From assembly GCF_000003605.2 (NCBI RefSeq), contig NW_003131856.1, positions 128,783 through 192,782 of the forward strand: a DNA stretch of 64,000 nt, read 5' to 3'. Numbering within the stretch: position 1 is the first letter of the stretch; each line of letters opens with the position of its first letter. Origin of the DNA: Saccoglossus kowalevskii (Eukaryota > Hemichordata > Enteropneusta > Harrimaniidae). The translations under genes were made by a program, and so were the position numbers. The notes below the pieces were generated by a model that was not told the origin of the DNA, did no database searches, and was given only the letters and a program-made list of their open reading frames with translations. Positions 1-15,500 of the stretch are shown piece by piece.

Positions 1-514
1 TACAGAAAAAGCTGATAGTCACCAACATTATACATTATGCTGCTTTAGATATAATATAAGGTTATTATGAGAATACCTCAAAGTATGCACATAGACAGTA
101 CAGCTGGACTATCGATCAATGTGCAGCAGAGGTTGATGCACAACGTACTGTCTGAGTGCATTATACATCTTTTCCTTCCAAGGATACACCATGGAAATGC
201 CAAAATTCTAAATGTTTAGAACAGAATCAGTGAACTTTTTTGTGTGGAGTCCAGTCAAACTCTGGTGACAGCCATGTTTGTTTTTATTATTAGAGGACAC
301 TTACGCGTGTAATCATTCCATATTTGGAATTCACATTTCCTAATATGGTAGGATGAAAATACCCTGTAAAATACCGCAAAATTACAGTATGCTGTAACTT
401 ATGGCATTATGGTGACAGATGTATAATATAACAATTCATTTTTAAAACTCAGAACTATTGATTGATAAAACGATACATATTTATAACATCTAGTGAATGT
501 ATTTTATTTTTCAG

Positions 515-564
515 ACGTATTTACTTAGTTAGACCGAGAATGACAACTATGAAATTGATAGCTG
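515..564 (+). CDS. VPS33B: VPS33B exon a (first in window)
   Basis: Acceptor TTTTATTTTTCAG, donor GCTG|GTAAGT. It reads [15 protein letters not shown], matching the human FLVRPRIKNMRYIA block of SM domain 1. One leading base completes a codon split with an exon outside the window. No upstream exon is visible in 1-514. Confidence 0.9.
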
Positions 565-3500
565 GTAAGTTTACAGAACACTACAACCGATTAACTTTAG
601 CCGACCACTTGATGGAACCCTACACTGTGATACTTACCCATGTTTTGACCACATCACACTTGTATGCAAGTCTCCCATACATTCAATAGAATTTAGACAG
701 TTTGTACTATAAAAATTGTGTACTTTCTATGAATATTGTAAATATATATACACACACACATGTCATCCTGTGTTTATGTACAGTGGAATACTTTATTTTC
801 GCTGAAATTAATTTTCGCTGAAAAGACTTTTTGGGCGTTTTGCTTGGAATTTATTTTCACTTATTTTTGATGAGTTTAAGGTGAAATATAAGAAAAAAAA
901 GTATATTCGCTGGATTTTATTTTCACGGAATTATCCCTTTAGTGAAAATAGCGAAAATAAATTCCAAGCGAAAATAAAGTATTCTACAGTATGACTGTAT
1001 CCTTTCTCGTATTGAGTTTTAGGGGGGGGGCACTCACTTGAAATTCACCTCTCAATGATGACATCATACTCATTCACATAAAATCTTATATGATGTGAAG
1101 CCATTAAAAATATTCAACATAAATTCGTTAAAAGAATTGTCTGGAGTTTTCATTTTAAAATCCTATATGCAGTGTTGTATCGGTTATACCACCATGTCAA
1201 ACAAACTTGGCAGTAGCTATACATTTATGCATTGTATTGCAATGAGGTGAGTAACTCAGTCAGTTACTGTCACCGTCATATTGTTCCAAACACCAAAACA
1301 GCAATATTGCCAGCTAGGTTGCTGACTGGTTTGCTATGCGTGTCTGGAGATCGTAACATGATTAGTACAAGTCACGTTAAACCAACCTTAACATGTCAAA
1401 TTAGTAGTTGGGCATGTTGAATATAAAAAGAAGTCTCACGATGCAATTGATCTTTGATTTATTTCATTCTATCATGTAAATTGCTGTAAAGTAAATGACA
1501 ATTTTATCCAAACAAAATATATGTACTGCCACAGTCTGAAATGTCCGATTCAGCCGCTGGTTGGTTTGGTGCATGTCATAACATTCATGAATGGGCGCAT
1601 TTAACCATACAGCACATCCTTGTACAAATGGTTTGAACCAACTAGTTTTAATTTGAAATGAACAATCTCGAGACGCACATTGCAAATGAGTCAGCAACTC
1701 AGCAGACAGCTGGCTGTTTTGGTGTTAGAAACAATATGACGTTGACGGAAATATGTATTCAGTGTGAGATTGAAATGTGTTGATTTTGTTTTTACAGATC
1801 ATATCAACTCTGATAAACACGAGTCTAGAAGTAGAAAATACAAAATTATATTAGTTCCGAGAAAGGTAAGTTATTCTAGTCATGTATCACTTCCTCTAAG
1901 GGTGATCAAGCCAGCCATACCCTGCATTGAACACAAATTTCATCACCAGACTTATCTCTCAATTCAACTCAAAAAAACGATGTCTAAATTTCATACTGTA
2001 TTTGCTCTATTAGTAGCCCATGCTCTTTTATCACAGAAGTCTGTCTGTGGTCAAAGTAAGTTATTTTGTTTAGATTGTATTATATTAAACACCTAGATCT
2101 AAAAACAATTTGTTTTTCAGTAAAAAGCTGTATTGAAGAAGCATGATAGTGCATGACGGTGTGGAATCCTGTCATTGTACGCAATTGCTTGCACTTCGCA
2201 AGACTTTTTTTGGTCGCTATTTCTGGCTGTTATCTCTCAATAAATAATTACTACAAGCAGAAAAAGAAAAGATGTGTAATGATAAGCTTTTAACGAGGAT
2301 ACTGCAAAAGTGGGATGACAAATAGATCTTTTTGTCTTTGTGTCCATACCAGTTGAGTGGGCAACTCAACTGACACCTGTCAGTACAGGATCGCATCGAC
2401 CTTCACACTGGGTTAATTGATACATTTGTGTACTGACTTTGTGCAGAATTCTCCTATTAATCTCATATTATTTGTTACATATTTTCATAATCCATGTTGT
2501 GTAATAGTAGCTGTTATTTTTCTTTTGGTAGTTGTATGTTTGTGAAATGATTCTTGAACAGGAAGGTGTTTATGGAGGTAAGTAATATAATGAATCTCAT
2601 TTTTGTCTTCCATTGTTGATCGATCATGTTGATTGGTCAGAATGCATTCATGTGACCTGAAAGAATAAGAAAATTAATATTGTTGATTCAGAATACTTCA
2701 CAGAAAAATGGCCGACTCCTAATGTCTGCATCTGAAATTTATGGGGTTGTGCACCAAAAAGGGATGTTTTCTTTGGTGAAATGCACCACATCCACCATCA
2801 ATACTTGCAATTTGTTCTTAAAAAGTCAGGAGAGACAACAGTGACATTCAATGTCGGCAGCTGTTGCCTGACATAAAAATATTTTTTAAAAATCTTCAAA
2901 TAACACTTTCCAATGTTATTTGATAGATGTCTGAATTGTAAATTGACTTGTTTTTTTTTTTTAGATGTTACATTTGAAGAGTTCCATTTAGATCTAATCC
3001 CACTAGATAGAGATATACTGTCTTTAGAACTTCCTGAATTTTTTCCTGCTTATTTTATGGTAAGTTTGGTTAGAAAATCATTTTCACTATTTTGAGCATA
3101 TTTATTATGCCATATCTCAATTTGTAGACTGGTGACATAGGCTGAAAAAAAAATCATATATTGTAAATGATAATGTGTCAAAAAAAGCTTTTTTTCTTTA
3201 CCATTGTGTTCTTTGGAATTGTTCTAAAGTAAAGATTCTTGAAAATATTAGGACAAGTTTCTCAAAATACATGTATGTCACTGTGACACACACACAATGT
3301 TATTTCATAGTGCCATGGGACAATAACTTCACGATTTTACAAAATAAACCAATGAACATTTAGTTCATGTCATGCGATTTATGACTAATTTTCACAAAAA
3401 TTATGAGCAGGCTTCCACCTCAATACATATAATATGTCTTGTCAATCCTTATATGGTGCTGAATGGCACTTCTTGTAAGCAGATTATTTATCCTATACAT

Positions 3501-6500
3501 CTGATTAATAGTGATGTACTGTGGAATACTTTATTTTCGCTGGAATTAATTTTCGCTGAAAAGGCTTTTTGGGCGTTTTGTATGGAATTTATTTTCACTG
3601 ATTTTCGATGAGTTTAATGTGAAATACATGTATAGGAAAAAAAGTATATTCGCAGGATTTTATTTACACGGAATCATCCTGTCAGCGAAAATAAAGTATT
3701 TTACAGTATTCTAATATCAAGATTGTTTAATTATAATTAGTGTATCTCTAAGTGATTACTTCACATGTACTAATGTATAGTACAGCCAAAGAGTTGCCAT
3801 TTTTGACTTACGTACTATTCAACATGAAAATGTTCATTCATGACAAATTATCTTCTGAAATTTGCATTTAACAGACCAAATTTTAGCTTGTTTTAGATAC
3901 TTCTGTTCAATGCCGCTAGGTGATGCCATTTTGAACTGTGCTTGGTTTAAATATATATTTCAAAGTTCAAAATTCTCAAGCTTCTATGTTATTTGGTTAT
4001 TTCTAAATCAATAATCTAATCAGCTGTGTTGTCTCATCAGGCATTGCCTGTTACATATTGGAATCCACTCATGAGAAAATACTAGTAATTATGATTATTG
4101 ATTTAATTTAGTATCACTTGTATTAAACTCCAAATCAAACAATCATTTACTCACGTATACATACATAGCCATACAGGTCATATACTTGTATTTCCATCGT
4201 GATTTTATAATGTAATTATTTTCAGCATGGTGATCAAACATGGTTGCATACAGTGGCTACATCACTAGTCACCATACAGTCATTATTTGGAACCATACCT
4301 AATGTGCATGGACAGGGAAGATGTGCCAAGGTTAGTCACAGTCAGCTTGAATTTATAATACTCTAGCATTGATGTTTACTTCTGCATCTCCAGTTTGGCA
4401 TCACTAACTGAAACACAATGAATGATGATGACATTACTTACACTGAAATGCAAAGAAAGATGACATCACTTACACTGAGACGCAAAGAAAGATGACATCA
4501 CTTACACTGAAATGCAAAGAAAGATGACATCACTCACTGAACCACAATAAAAGATGACATCACTTGCACTAAAAGAATGATAACATCCCTTGCACTGAAA
4601 GAAAGATGACATCACTTGCATTGAAACACAAAGAATGAAGACATCACTCACTGAACCACGAAAACTGATGATATCACTTCCACTGAACCATAATGAATGA
4701 TGTCATAATTGTCTAATATGATATCGATGTAATTTGGTCATAGACATACTTCTGACAATTACATAAGCACATGCACTACCAATCAATCAAATATACTTGT
4801 TACAATACAGTAATATTATGACATCATTGTTCGATTTCTGTCATACAGCGCATAACAATATTTTCAATTTCTATTTTTTTTTGATTCATAGATGGTTGAG
4901 GATATGATGAAGTTGATCCAAGAAAGACAGGGAGAGCTTAAATCGGCACTAAATAATGAGATCGGACATTTAATATTACTAGATAGAGATATAGACTATG
5001 TCACACCATTGTGTTCAACTGTCACGTATGAAGGATTACTAGATGAAATATTTGGTATCAAAAGTGGTAAGTCAGTCAATACAAATTTTGCTCATATTTA
5101 AAGTTCCACAGTTGTCGCACTGTGTCGCTTTCACCAATATGCATTTTTGTTTTAAATCTTTTTTGAAGATTTTGCATTTCCAATTCTTCCAATTTTATAG
5201 TGGTAACACGCAGGATTCATGTCTCCACAAAACCTTCCTTATTTACTGCGGATATGCATGGAGGCAGCTGATAAAACTATCTCACAAATTAGTTCAAAAG
5301 TTGCCAATGTGTCTCACTGTAACCGTAAATACATCGATGGTTTCAAAAATAATTTTGTTGTTTAGTCACAGCCTATGAACTGGCCGTGACATATGCAAAT
5401 TAATAGAACGCCCTGTAATATAAGAGGTTGAAAATTAGATGGCCTAACTGTAAACCGAAAATTGCACAAGTAAAAAAATATATCCTACAGGAATCAATAA
5501 CAGAAAAAAAATTCTGTGTGTCTAAATCTTAAAGAAAAAATATTCTACATCATTGTAAAAAAATTATGGAAAAGTCATCATGGGAAAAAAATTGCCACAA
5601 AACTAAGTGAAGGAAAAAATAGTTTGCACAATTTTTCTGCCACCCCTCCTAGGTTTTTCTCTGATCCACCCCTAAAACTTATTCAGGTGTTTATGACTTT
5701 ATCATATAATTAATTTACATTTTATGGACACATTTATGTGAGCTAAACCTTGCTTATATATATATAGGACAGTTTTGACATTCAGGGGATTTGCCTTTAT
5801 TCTTCAATTTTCTATCAATGATGGAAATATTAAATCTAAGACTCGCGCACAAAATTGAGACACACTTGCCAAAGTGAATACACATCAAATTCCTACTAGT
5901 GTCATATATGTATTAATCGATCACATTGTAAAAAATACTTTGCATATAGGTTCTGATAATTAATATTTTTATTAACAAATTTCACCCAAAATTTCAGTTT
6001 AAAATCCATAATAATTAATTAATAACTGCAGGGCATCACACTGGTGCAACTCGCATCCTGTTACACAGTAAAATGCATTAGTTGCATTTTGAAAAGTACA
6101 TGTAAATTATGCCATATTCATCTGAAAAATCGGCATATCAACATTGAGCTACAAACAAAAATCAAATCATTCAATTTTTGCGCAGATGTTTGGTCTGCAC
6201 ATTTCAAGTATTATGCATGATCTCGCAGTGAACAGAAAAGCACCTATTACCCAATACAAATGAGCATTCTGGTGACCATCTGTTTTGAAAACTGAATATC
6301 CTGGTTGCACAGCTTGTGGTTGAGTCAGTATGTATACTGTATATTTGCTGGTCATTCACACAGTGTCAGTCAGACACTAAGCCACTACATTGGTGTTATT
6401 ATATTAATAATAATTAATGTATGTACATCAGGTTCTCCTTCATGGTCACTGCTGCTCAACACCATTTCCATGAAGCAAACTGTACAAAATAACCAGGGTT

Positions 6501-9500
6501 ACCCAAAATTGGTTTATAGTAAGAACAATATACCGGTACATCCCATTGTATGTACACATTCACAGCACACTCATCCTGAACACATCAATATCAATTGAAT
6601 CTAAGCCCATTTGTAGGTTTTTCATTGCTTATTGCATACAAGTAAATTTACAGATAAACATGATATTATTATTCAGGTTTCAGAGTTAATATATGGGACT
6701 ATATGTAGGAAAAGTAAAACATGACTCATTCAATTAAAAAAAAAATTTGAATTGTTTATAGTTTTAAAGAATAAAAAGTTTATACTTTCAGTAATTTGCC
6801 CTATGCTGTGAAAACTCTTGCGTGTCCATTTTGAACCTATCCACTTTTGGAAAACTGTTTTGAGCAAACTTAAGCAGTGTTGTGACAAGTATACTGCTAT
6901 GAAATGTTGCAATTTTCTATGACTAGTGAAGAAAAATTTGTTGTTTATGAATTAAAAGTGGTTTTAGTATTTTTCCTTTTTTTAGTATTTTTCCTCAGTT
7001 CTTATTATCTTACCAATTTTTTATTCATGTTTTTGATTACCTGGTAAAACAAATGCATCACAGCATTTTTTAATTTTTTTTGGCAGGAAAAAATGAAAAA
7101 GAAATTAATTTTTTTTGAAAAATAAAAATAAGAGCACTAATTCAATAACAATTTCAGAGTGCCATAAAAAAAAAAAAAACTTGTGATTTGATTTTGGAAA
7201 AATTTACCAGAAGTTTTTTACTATTTTGTTTTTCCTAAGGGCATTGTTTGTTTTTAAAGTCTTTCCATTTTCAGAAAGTTTGTTTGAGAAGCTGAAATAT
7301 TATTAACAACAAACATACAGTGAAAATTGCCAACATCTGTGAAATTTGAGGAACTCCATGTATTTTGAATTTGGCTGATCAAGTCTGATTCTGAAGTTAT
7401 GCTTTCTTGGGAATGTAAATTATTAAAACTGATTTAAATAAAAGTATGGGGCAATTTTTTTCATCTACTGGTAATTGCTAATTTATCATTCAAGAAATGA
7501 CACCACTTATTTGTGCAAAACTTTCACCAATGTAATCAACACATTTATCTTTTGAGGCACCTTTATTCTTTGTGGACTGGATACGGCTTGGTGGCCCGAG
7601 GTCGTACGGCGGAAGCGCCCGAGCTTGCGAGGGTGCATAAGCCGTACGATCGAGGGTTTTATCATATACCTTATATGAAAAAAAAGTCTTTAGTTATGTT
7701 ATTTTTCGCTCATCTTGCCCAAAAGAAACCTATTCGATTTCATCCGGGTTTCGATATGGGCCTTTTTACTGGTACGGATTTATACGGAGGATTCTAAATG
7801 ACGCAAAGGCGTCAACATCTCTCACACAATAGACCGGTACCGCATGACGTCAGTGACAGGGGTCTATAGACAAACTAATGTCACCAAATATATCCACAAA
7901 TTACGTTTTAATGAAACATCAAATGAACATAAATTTATAACAATATTTAACGGTAATAAATACGAACTCATTATAAACTTTCTTTCTTAAGAATGGACAC
8001 TACAGTTCAGCTAAGTTGGTCATTTACTGACCGTCCGACAGCGTGCGTTTTCTTGGAGCTGATGTTGTAGCCACAGGTCAAGACATGTTGATTTCACAGT
8101 TGTTAAAAACCGTAGTCGGTGAAAGAGAAACAATTGAAACAAAAAGCAGTTTGGTTTACAGTTCCAGATTCTGGCGTAACTAAAAATATCTGAAATGCGC
8201 CGACGATCTTCCGTTGAGAGACAGTATCGTCAGACAGTCAGCTGTCATCGGTGTCGCTGGGTGTATCCCGCGATACCGATGCCAGCTGAATGTAAGTATC
8301 GTAGTGCTGTAAACTTGACACGTTTTTGTGACCAGTTATATTTATGATTGGTTGTGGTGGAATGCCGGCTTTCGTCAGGGTAATAATGAGTCCAACTGGT
8401 GTTTTCAGTATATTTTCCTTCAACAGAATAATATCGTCAGCCATTATTGAAGCGCAGACTCAAATTACGCGCGTTGTTTGTAAACAGAGTAGTAATTCCA
8501 GGAAATAGACGCATTTACCAAATATGGTAAACGGGGCCTGGGCGTGATATGGAAAAATTATTGCACAGCTCGCGCATCGGGATTCCTATAGCATTATGAG
8601 GCAGGGCAATATGAGGTATATGATAAATCCTCTTAATGCGGGCCTTGAAAGAATCCATTATTTGTATTAAAGCAACCTGTTTCAATTAAATTTTTTCCTT
8701 TTTTAGTACCTGTTTGGACACAATCCTAAAACCGGGGACATATGGATTGACCTCTGTGCGTGTGCCTCTGTGTATTTATATTATACATATTCATATGCAC
8801 ATCATTTGTTTCACATTCTGGTTCAAGATGGTCGAATGGTGGCCATTTATGTGCTGAAAAATCATCAAAAATCAAGCATTTCTGACATTCCAGAATTGGA
8901 CCTCGGCTGTTTACTGATGGATTTTGTTCAAACTTGGAACATAGATTGGACATTATGGGACCTTGATGCATCATGTCATTTTGTTTTTCTGATTGGATTC
9001 AAAATAGCCAATAGCCAATTCGCAGTTCCAGTGCCATATCTCTGACATGTTTTGACTGATTATGTTTGAATTTTATGTATTCATTAATATACATCATGTC
9101 ATAGATATACAGATGTATTGGTTTGACGAGCAAATTTAAAAAGGGCGAAAATGGTGGCCATTTTTGTTCTAAAAAATCACCCAAATCCAGCATTTCTGGC
9201 TTTCAGGAACCGGATCTCAGTCGTTTATGAATGGATTTCGTTCAAACTTGGCACATATATTGGACATTATGGGACCTTATGCACGTCAATTTGTTTTTAA
9301 GATCGGATCTGGAATGGACAAATTGTAGCCATATATATGAAAGCTTTTCCAGGGCAATATCTGACACGATTGACTGATCATGTTTATACAACATCATTTT
9401 TATATAATTTATATATACATCATGTCATACATATGCACAGGTATTAGTTTGATGGCTTAACTGCTTGGATTGTAACTGTTATCACTTCAAAGGAAAAATC

Positions 9501-12500
9501 ATTTTGCTATACATGTACATGTACCAGTAAAAGTATTGTCCTAATATGTGACTTTGAACTCAGGAATGGATAATGGTAGTAGAAGTTATTCCAAACACTC
9601 ACATGATTTATTTCACCAATTTGTAGACCATATTATGCAATTTGTATTTCAGGTTTTTGTGAATTTGACAAGGACGTTACTGGTTCCGATAAAAGCACTC
9701 GATTGCTACTCAACTGTGAGGATAATGTAAGTGTCATATTTATATTACTCTACGCATATCTTGAAAGACATTGAATGCTACTCGATCCACATTTTCACAC
9801 AGTTGTTGTCTTTTTCACAGTCTGTTCAGACAAGTTTTTATGTAAATATAAATACTCACAAGGATTCAAGTCAGGCGAGTGTAGTGTTGGTAAAACACAC
9901 ACTGCATCCATATTATCAAGAAAATGGCAGAATGCTTATTCTCTGTCATGGTGATGAATAACGGCAATTCCAGCATTGATGATATCCTCTAAAATAACTT
10001 TAAAATATCTGAACATTGACAAACAACCTATTTTCTTTGAACTGCAAAAAGTCTAAAAATTGACTTGTCCTACAATGTCAATTAATTCAATTAATATTAC
10101 ATACATATAACTATATGAATAGTAACCATTATCATAATTATTTTATTTCAGATTTTTGAACAAATCAGAAACAGGCATTTCTCTAATGTGTTTGAATTTC
10201 TGAGTTCAAAGGCCAAGGCTCTACAAGTTGGATTTAATGTGAGTATTGTCTTTCTCACATTTACTGTGCGCAATTAAAACTACAACTACCGAGATAGATT
10301 TGTTGATACAAAGAGCTATGCTTAGTGTATAAAAGTCCAATCAAAGGTTTATGAGATAGTGATATGCAATTAAGAGCTCCCTCTACATGAATTTCTTGTG
10401 TACTGCATCAATGAAAGGTATACAATGGCCGCTTGGAGAGATTTAATTAGGTATCTTGTATTCAAAAAGTCAAAAAAGCATGTACCGATAATATAAATTT
10501 TATGAATAAGCAATTCTGAGAAAAAAAACATGATTTTTCTGATTTTTTACAAACTTTCTCAATTCCATATGAGTGTCTCTAAAAATGAATGTTTGGTATC
10601 ATCTGGCAATTTGTGTAAATTCAAGTGTAATCTTCAGTACAAACAAGTGGCATACCCCCTTATAAATTTTCGGTCACATATAACTATAAGCACTTTTGTA
10701 GGGAAGGAACTTAATTTTTATTTTTTCACTAGGATTTATCAGTTTTAATTTAGTAAACTATATTTTGACTAGGGATGAACTAAATAATCGGAGAAACTGA
10801 ACTTTTATTTATAGTTATGATAGAGTACGGTATAAACTAGTTAAACTAGTGATGGACATGAGTAAGTAGGCATACATTTAATTGTGAAAACAAGATTTGG
10901 ATACTGTTTGTGTTAACTTGTATGTTTCTTGCTTTCTGGTTCCTCTAATAGAAAAGACACACTTTGGATTCAGTTGGCGCTATGAAAAGTTTTGTAGCCA
11001 ATGATTTACGAGGGTTGAAACAACAACACAAGTCTCTAGCTATTCGTAAGTTACTGAAAATGAACCATTTGTATTGCATGAAATATTTATTGAATTTGAC
11101 TATAATTTGTGTAAGTCAAATAATCCCAGTCTGAAATTTGTCAAGACTTTGCTGTGTTTTTTTCTTGAATCCTACCATTTTATTTCAACTTGTATATTCA
11201 TATTGATAACAAAAAATAGTTAACAGTTCTTTTAATTTCATTCATGCATTTTTGTTTGAATTCTGCTTTCCTGTACGTCTGCTTTCGTGTACGCTAAACA
11301 CAAATAGCTTAGGTAGTATGCAAGTTCTGTGGTTGATGTTATAAAAAAATTTCAATAAAGAGAGGGATCTACTATAGTATAAACTTCTGCTTGAGTAGGA
11401 GCCCCACTCCAAATTTGCAGAATTTTACAAAAGTAATCTATCTGATAATAAGCCCACAGAGGAATGGCCCCACATGCTTTCCTATTCAAGCTGAATGTAT
11501 TTTCATACCAATAATCTCGGCATTCTCCAGGGTGGCCGGTAGACATAATATGTCATGTCTTCTCCATATTGTAACACACAGTCTTTCGGGTCCATCCGGT
11601 GTCATGTGCTAATCACCAAATTCCATACTGTGTGAATCATGATTTTTGATTAGCGAGGTCAAGGAAAAATTTTAAAATCTGATGGTATGCAAATAGGCAA
11701 TCAGATATGTGAAAATCATCAATGAAGACAAATGATAACTTGAAGTCAGTAAATAATTTATTCCAAAGCTAAATATAGGTTGTACTCTATATTTGGTAAT
11801 ACATTCTTTTCTGGAACATGAAAATGCATCTAAGGATGGGAGTAACCACGACAACAACCAGCAATTCTTTTTATTGACTATTTTAGTTAACAGTGAACAC
11901 AATAATGCCTCATACTTGAACTTAGCATAAATTATTGCTCTGAAGAAATTTTTTTTTTTTTTTTTAAAATGGGGGCTTATACTCGACCAACTATGACTAC
12001 ACAGGAACTTTAGAGTCTTGTGTGCGTATCGACTAATTTTTTTATGAAAAATGCATCAAATAATAATTTCTTTATATAGTGTATTTGCATTCATGATTCA
12101 CCCAAAGATGTTGAAAACCCAATCACAGCCAAATCCATGATGCTTAGGCTACTGGGTAGTCGGTTATCTTGCAAAAATGCGTATTGTGCACTTATTAATT
12201 GTGTTTATTTACACTGCGACAACTTCACATGACGAAAATAGATGCTGGTAACAGAAAAAATGCTGAATCCTTGATATATTTCGCAATGTGAAATAAACGA
12301 CTAAGTACAAACAAAAAGTGGAGGTACCCACAAATGTTCCCATGGAAACAATGACTTTGTGATTTCCCCATAGCGATAAAAAGTACTCTGACGTCCATTT
12401 TGAATTAAAAATTGGTCAAAATACATACATAATTCATCTTTTAGATTTAGTGGTGGGTAGAAAAGCCTGCCAGTCACAAGAAATAATTTAGCAATTCATG

Positions 12501-15500
12501 CTTCAAAATGTGTTAGCCATGTCCATTCCTAATCTAATGTTTCTGTTGTATTTGTCTAGATATTGGAGCATGTGAAGTGATTATGAAGAAAAAAATAGCC
12601 ATGGATTTTGAAAGACATATGAAAGCAGAACACAGTGAGTCATGATAACTTTGTCAGATAAAACTCACAATTTCTCCAATTTTGCTCAAATCCATAAAAT
12701 TACAAAAAACCATGGGGTCAATGTATGTAAACTTATAAAATCTGCTACATATGAAATAAAGCAAGAGAATAATACAAAACATATGACAAGATGAATACAG
12801 GATTTAAAAATCTAAGTAAATGTGTACTTCTTGCGTGACTCGACTGACACTTATATACACATCATGGCATGTCCTTCCCTAGGCCACCAAGCATTTGCAA
12901 AAAAAGGGTTGCTTAATAACAGCTCATTACATGCAGAAATCCTTGAAACCTGTCCACTAGTGCAATCTTTAAGCCAAAACAACGCACAGAGGTATATCGT
13001 GATGCAAACACATGTAGTTGTGCTTATTACCTGGTGCACCAATCACGCAACAGAAAATTGTACATTGGTATGGTAATCTTGGAAAACATTTCAGTATAAT
13101 TTGAAATTTTTAATTTGGTAAAATTAAATTCACATTTTATAACAAAATAAATGTAAAAACAAAGAAAATCAGAAGCTCACTACAGCTGCACACAATCTTT
13201 ATATTTTCTTGAATACCTCTTCCCAGCATTCACAAAGCCCTACATGTAACTTAATTTTTGGGATGACCATTTCAACTCAAAATCCGTACCAAATCAGTCC
13301 TGTTAGAGGGTATACTGCTGATCATTTCGTGTTTAGTACGTCTGGGAAATCAACATTGAAAATAACCGCAAGAAATTTGAACACTGCACAGACACATATG
13401 CTCTAGGTCAACAGTTCCTGGAACATTTTATAGTTAAAAAATGTCCGCACCACATAGTAAAATGTGTTCGTCAAGTTCAAGTACGTTTATATTCCTGACA
13501 GTAAGATTTTAAAATAATCCTAGATGCAATACGCAGGCATTATTAAATCAAAAATTCATCTGCTGAGGCAAACACCTGTCAATGTGGATGTTCTGAAAAT
13601 AGAAGAAACAAAATCTGCAAGAAGTGTGCCGTCTGCTATCGATGTAATGCTTGTCCATAATGATGACAGAATGTTTGCATTGATAGAGGGCGCACATCAC
13701 TCCTTATTTAAAGTGCTGACAGCAAAATAGATGTCTACATGTCATGGATGATAACCTTCTTTATGAACATATTGACTAAATATGACCACCTAACTTAGCG
13801 GTAGTAATTAATACAGTAAATGCTATTTTTTCACAGATTTATTGGAAGGGGTTGATTTAAAGGATTGCCATGGTTACATTGAAGAATTGATATGTAGACA
13901 GGTAAGAATTTCTATTCACTGTATAATTTGGGGTATAATTTTCTACATGTGGAATGTCAGTCTTAAGACTCTTAAAATTTTCCATTCAAATAATGTGAAG
14001 AGATACTCATGCAGCATTTATTGAGAAGGTTATACGATTTATTTTGCATTCAGTCATACTTAAAAGCGATTTGATATTTTTTTTCAGTTCAAAATTAACA
14101 ATATTCTGTTAGTCTGCAATGGTGGTGGGTGTGGTGATATTATCAATTTCATATCATAATCATATCTTTGTCATATTTACTTCATTCATACATGTAATCT
14201 CGCTTTTTCTTTCACTAGTCATGTGACTTAACACTAAGAACTAACTCAGTAAGTTTGTACTCACAATAACCCACTATGTATGTATACCACTATACCATAT
14301 TTCTTTTATTAGAAGTGCACTCACTTATACAAATATTGAACAAACCTTTAATTTTGAGTAAAATCTTAAAGTTGATGTTCAACATGTCACACTCTCTGCG
14401 CAGCACACATTCAGATTGCGTATAAACTGAAAAACAAAAATTCCGTGTGCTGTAAAAGTCACATGTAACTCGTACCACATCACTCAGCAGTTGTATACGC
14501 TGAATATTATTTACAAACAAAAGTTAAAGTTGACCATCATCTCCATAGAAACTAAAAATAAAAAGTTGAAGTAGCTGTATTGCTATTCACATGTAGAAGG
14601 CAGTTTCTGATTTCCATATGGTAGATGAGTGGATTTAAAGGGTGGTGGTCGTTGCACAGCACATATTGAATTTCATGTAAACAAACAATGTATTTTACAC
14701 GCATTGTGTATATCTCTACGAGTCCCATACTGAACAGGACGCAGTGTGACAACCATCACCATTCAAGTTACAGTGTAGGAACATGTATTTGTTGTGCTTA
14801 TATTAGGTAATATACAGTACTTTAAGTTTAGTGACATCGGTTTCGTTAACATAATTGTGTACTGTAAAATACTTTATTTTAGCTGGAATTAATTTTCGCT
14901 GAATAGACTTTTTGCGTGTTTTGTATGGAATTTATTTTCACTGATTTTTGAAAATATAGGAAAAAAAGTATATTCACTGGATTTTATTTTCACTGAATCA
15001 TTCTTTCAGTGAAATTAGCGAAAATGAATTCCAAGCAAAAATACTCCACAGTATTTCTGTATTTGTAGTTATAGCATGGGATCACTAACACCTTTGTCAT
15101 GTGACAGTAGAGCTCAATTTACTTTCCATTTTTAATTCTTCTCTCTATAGAGGGACTGGGGTAAAAGTCTGAAGCTGCAAAAATGTTTGAGGGCTTTCTG
15201 CAGCCCTATTAATACATATATTGTGTTGTGTAACTCTTCTTGTATACCAGGCCAATAACCTGTAGATATCATACCTGATACGTAAGGCCAGACTTTTTTT
15301 ATTTCTTGTTTCTCTAGTTTTTATAAGACAATTTTTTTTGAGGATGGCGAAAACAAAAATTAAATTAATTCTTTTTTTCTATTAGATTTGTGTGATTCTC
15401 AAAGAATTGAGATCATTGATCGGAAAGAAGAAATGAAATAAAATTTTATTCCATGTATAACCTTGTTTCTCATCTGTGCGAGACTTCGGTACTTTGATCA

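Noticed and set aside
4892-4894. ATG at the start of VPS33B exon f as a translation start
   Set aside because: It is directly preceded by a splice acceptor, and the upstream exons continue the conserved protein in frame.
11360-12010. Possible inverted-repeat element (GGAGCCCC... / GGGGGCTTATACTCG)
   Set aside because: The end similarity is too short and interrupted to support a single element.
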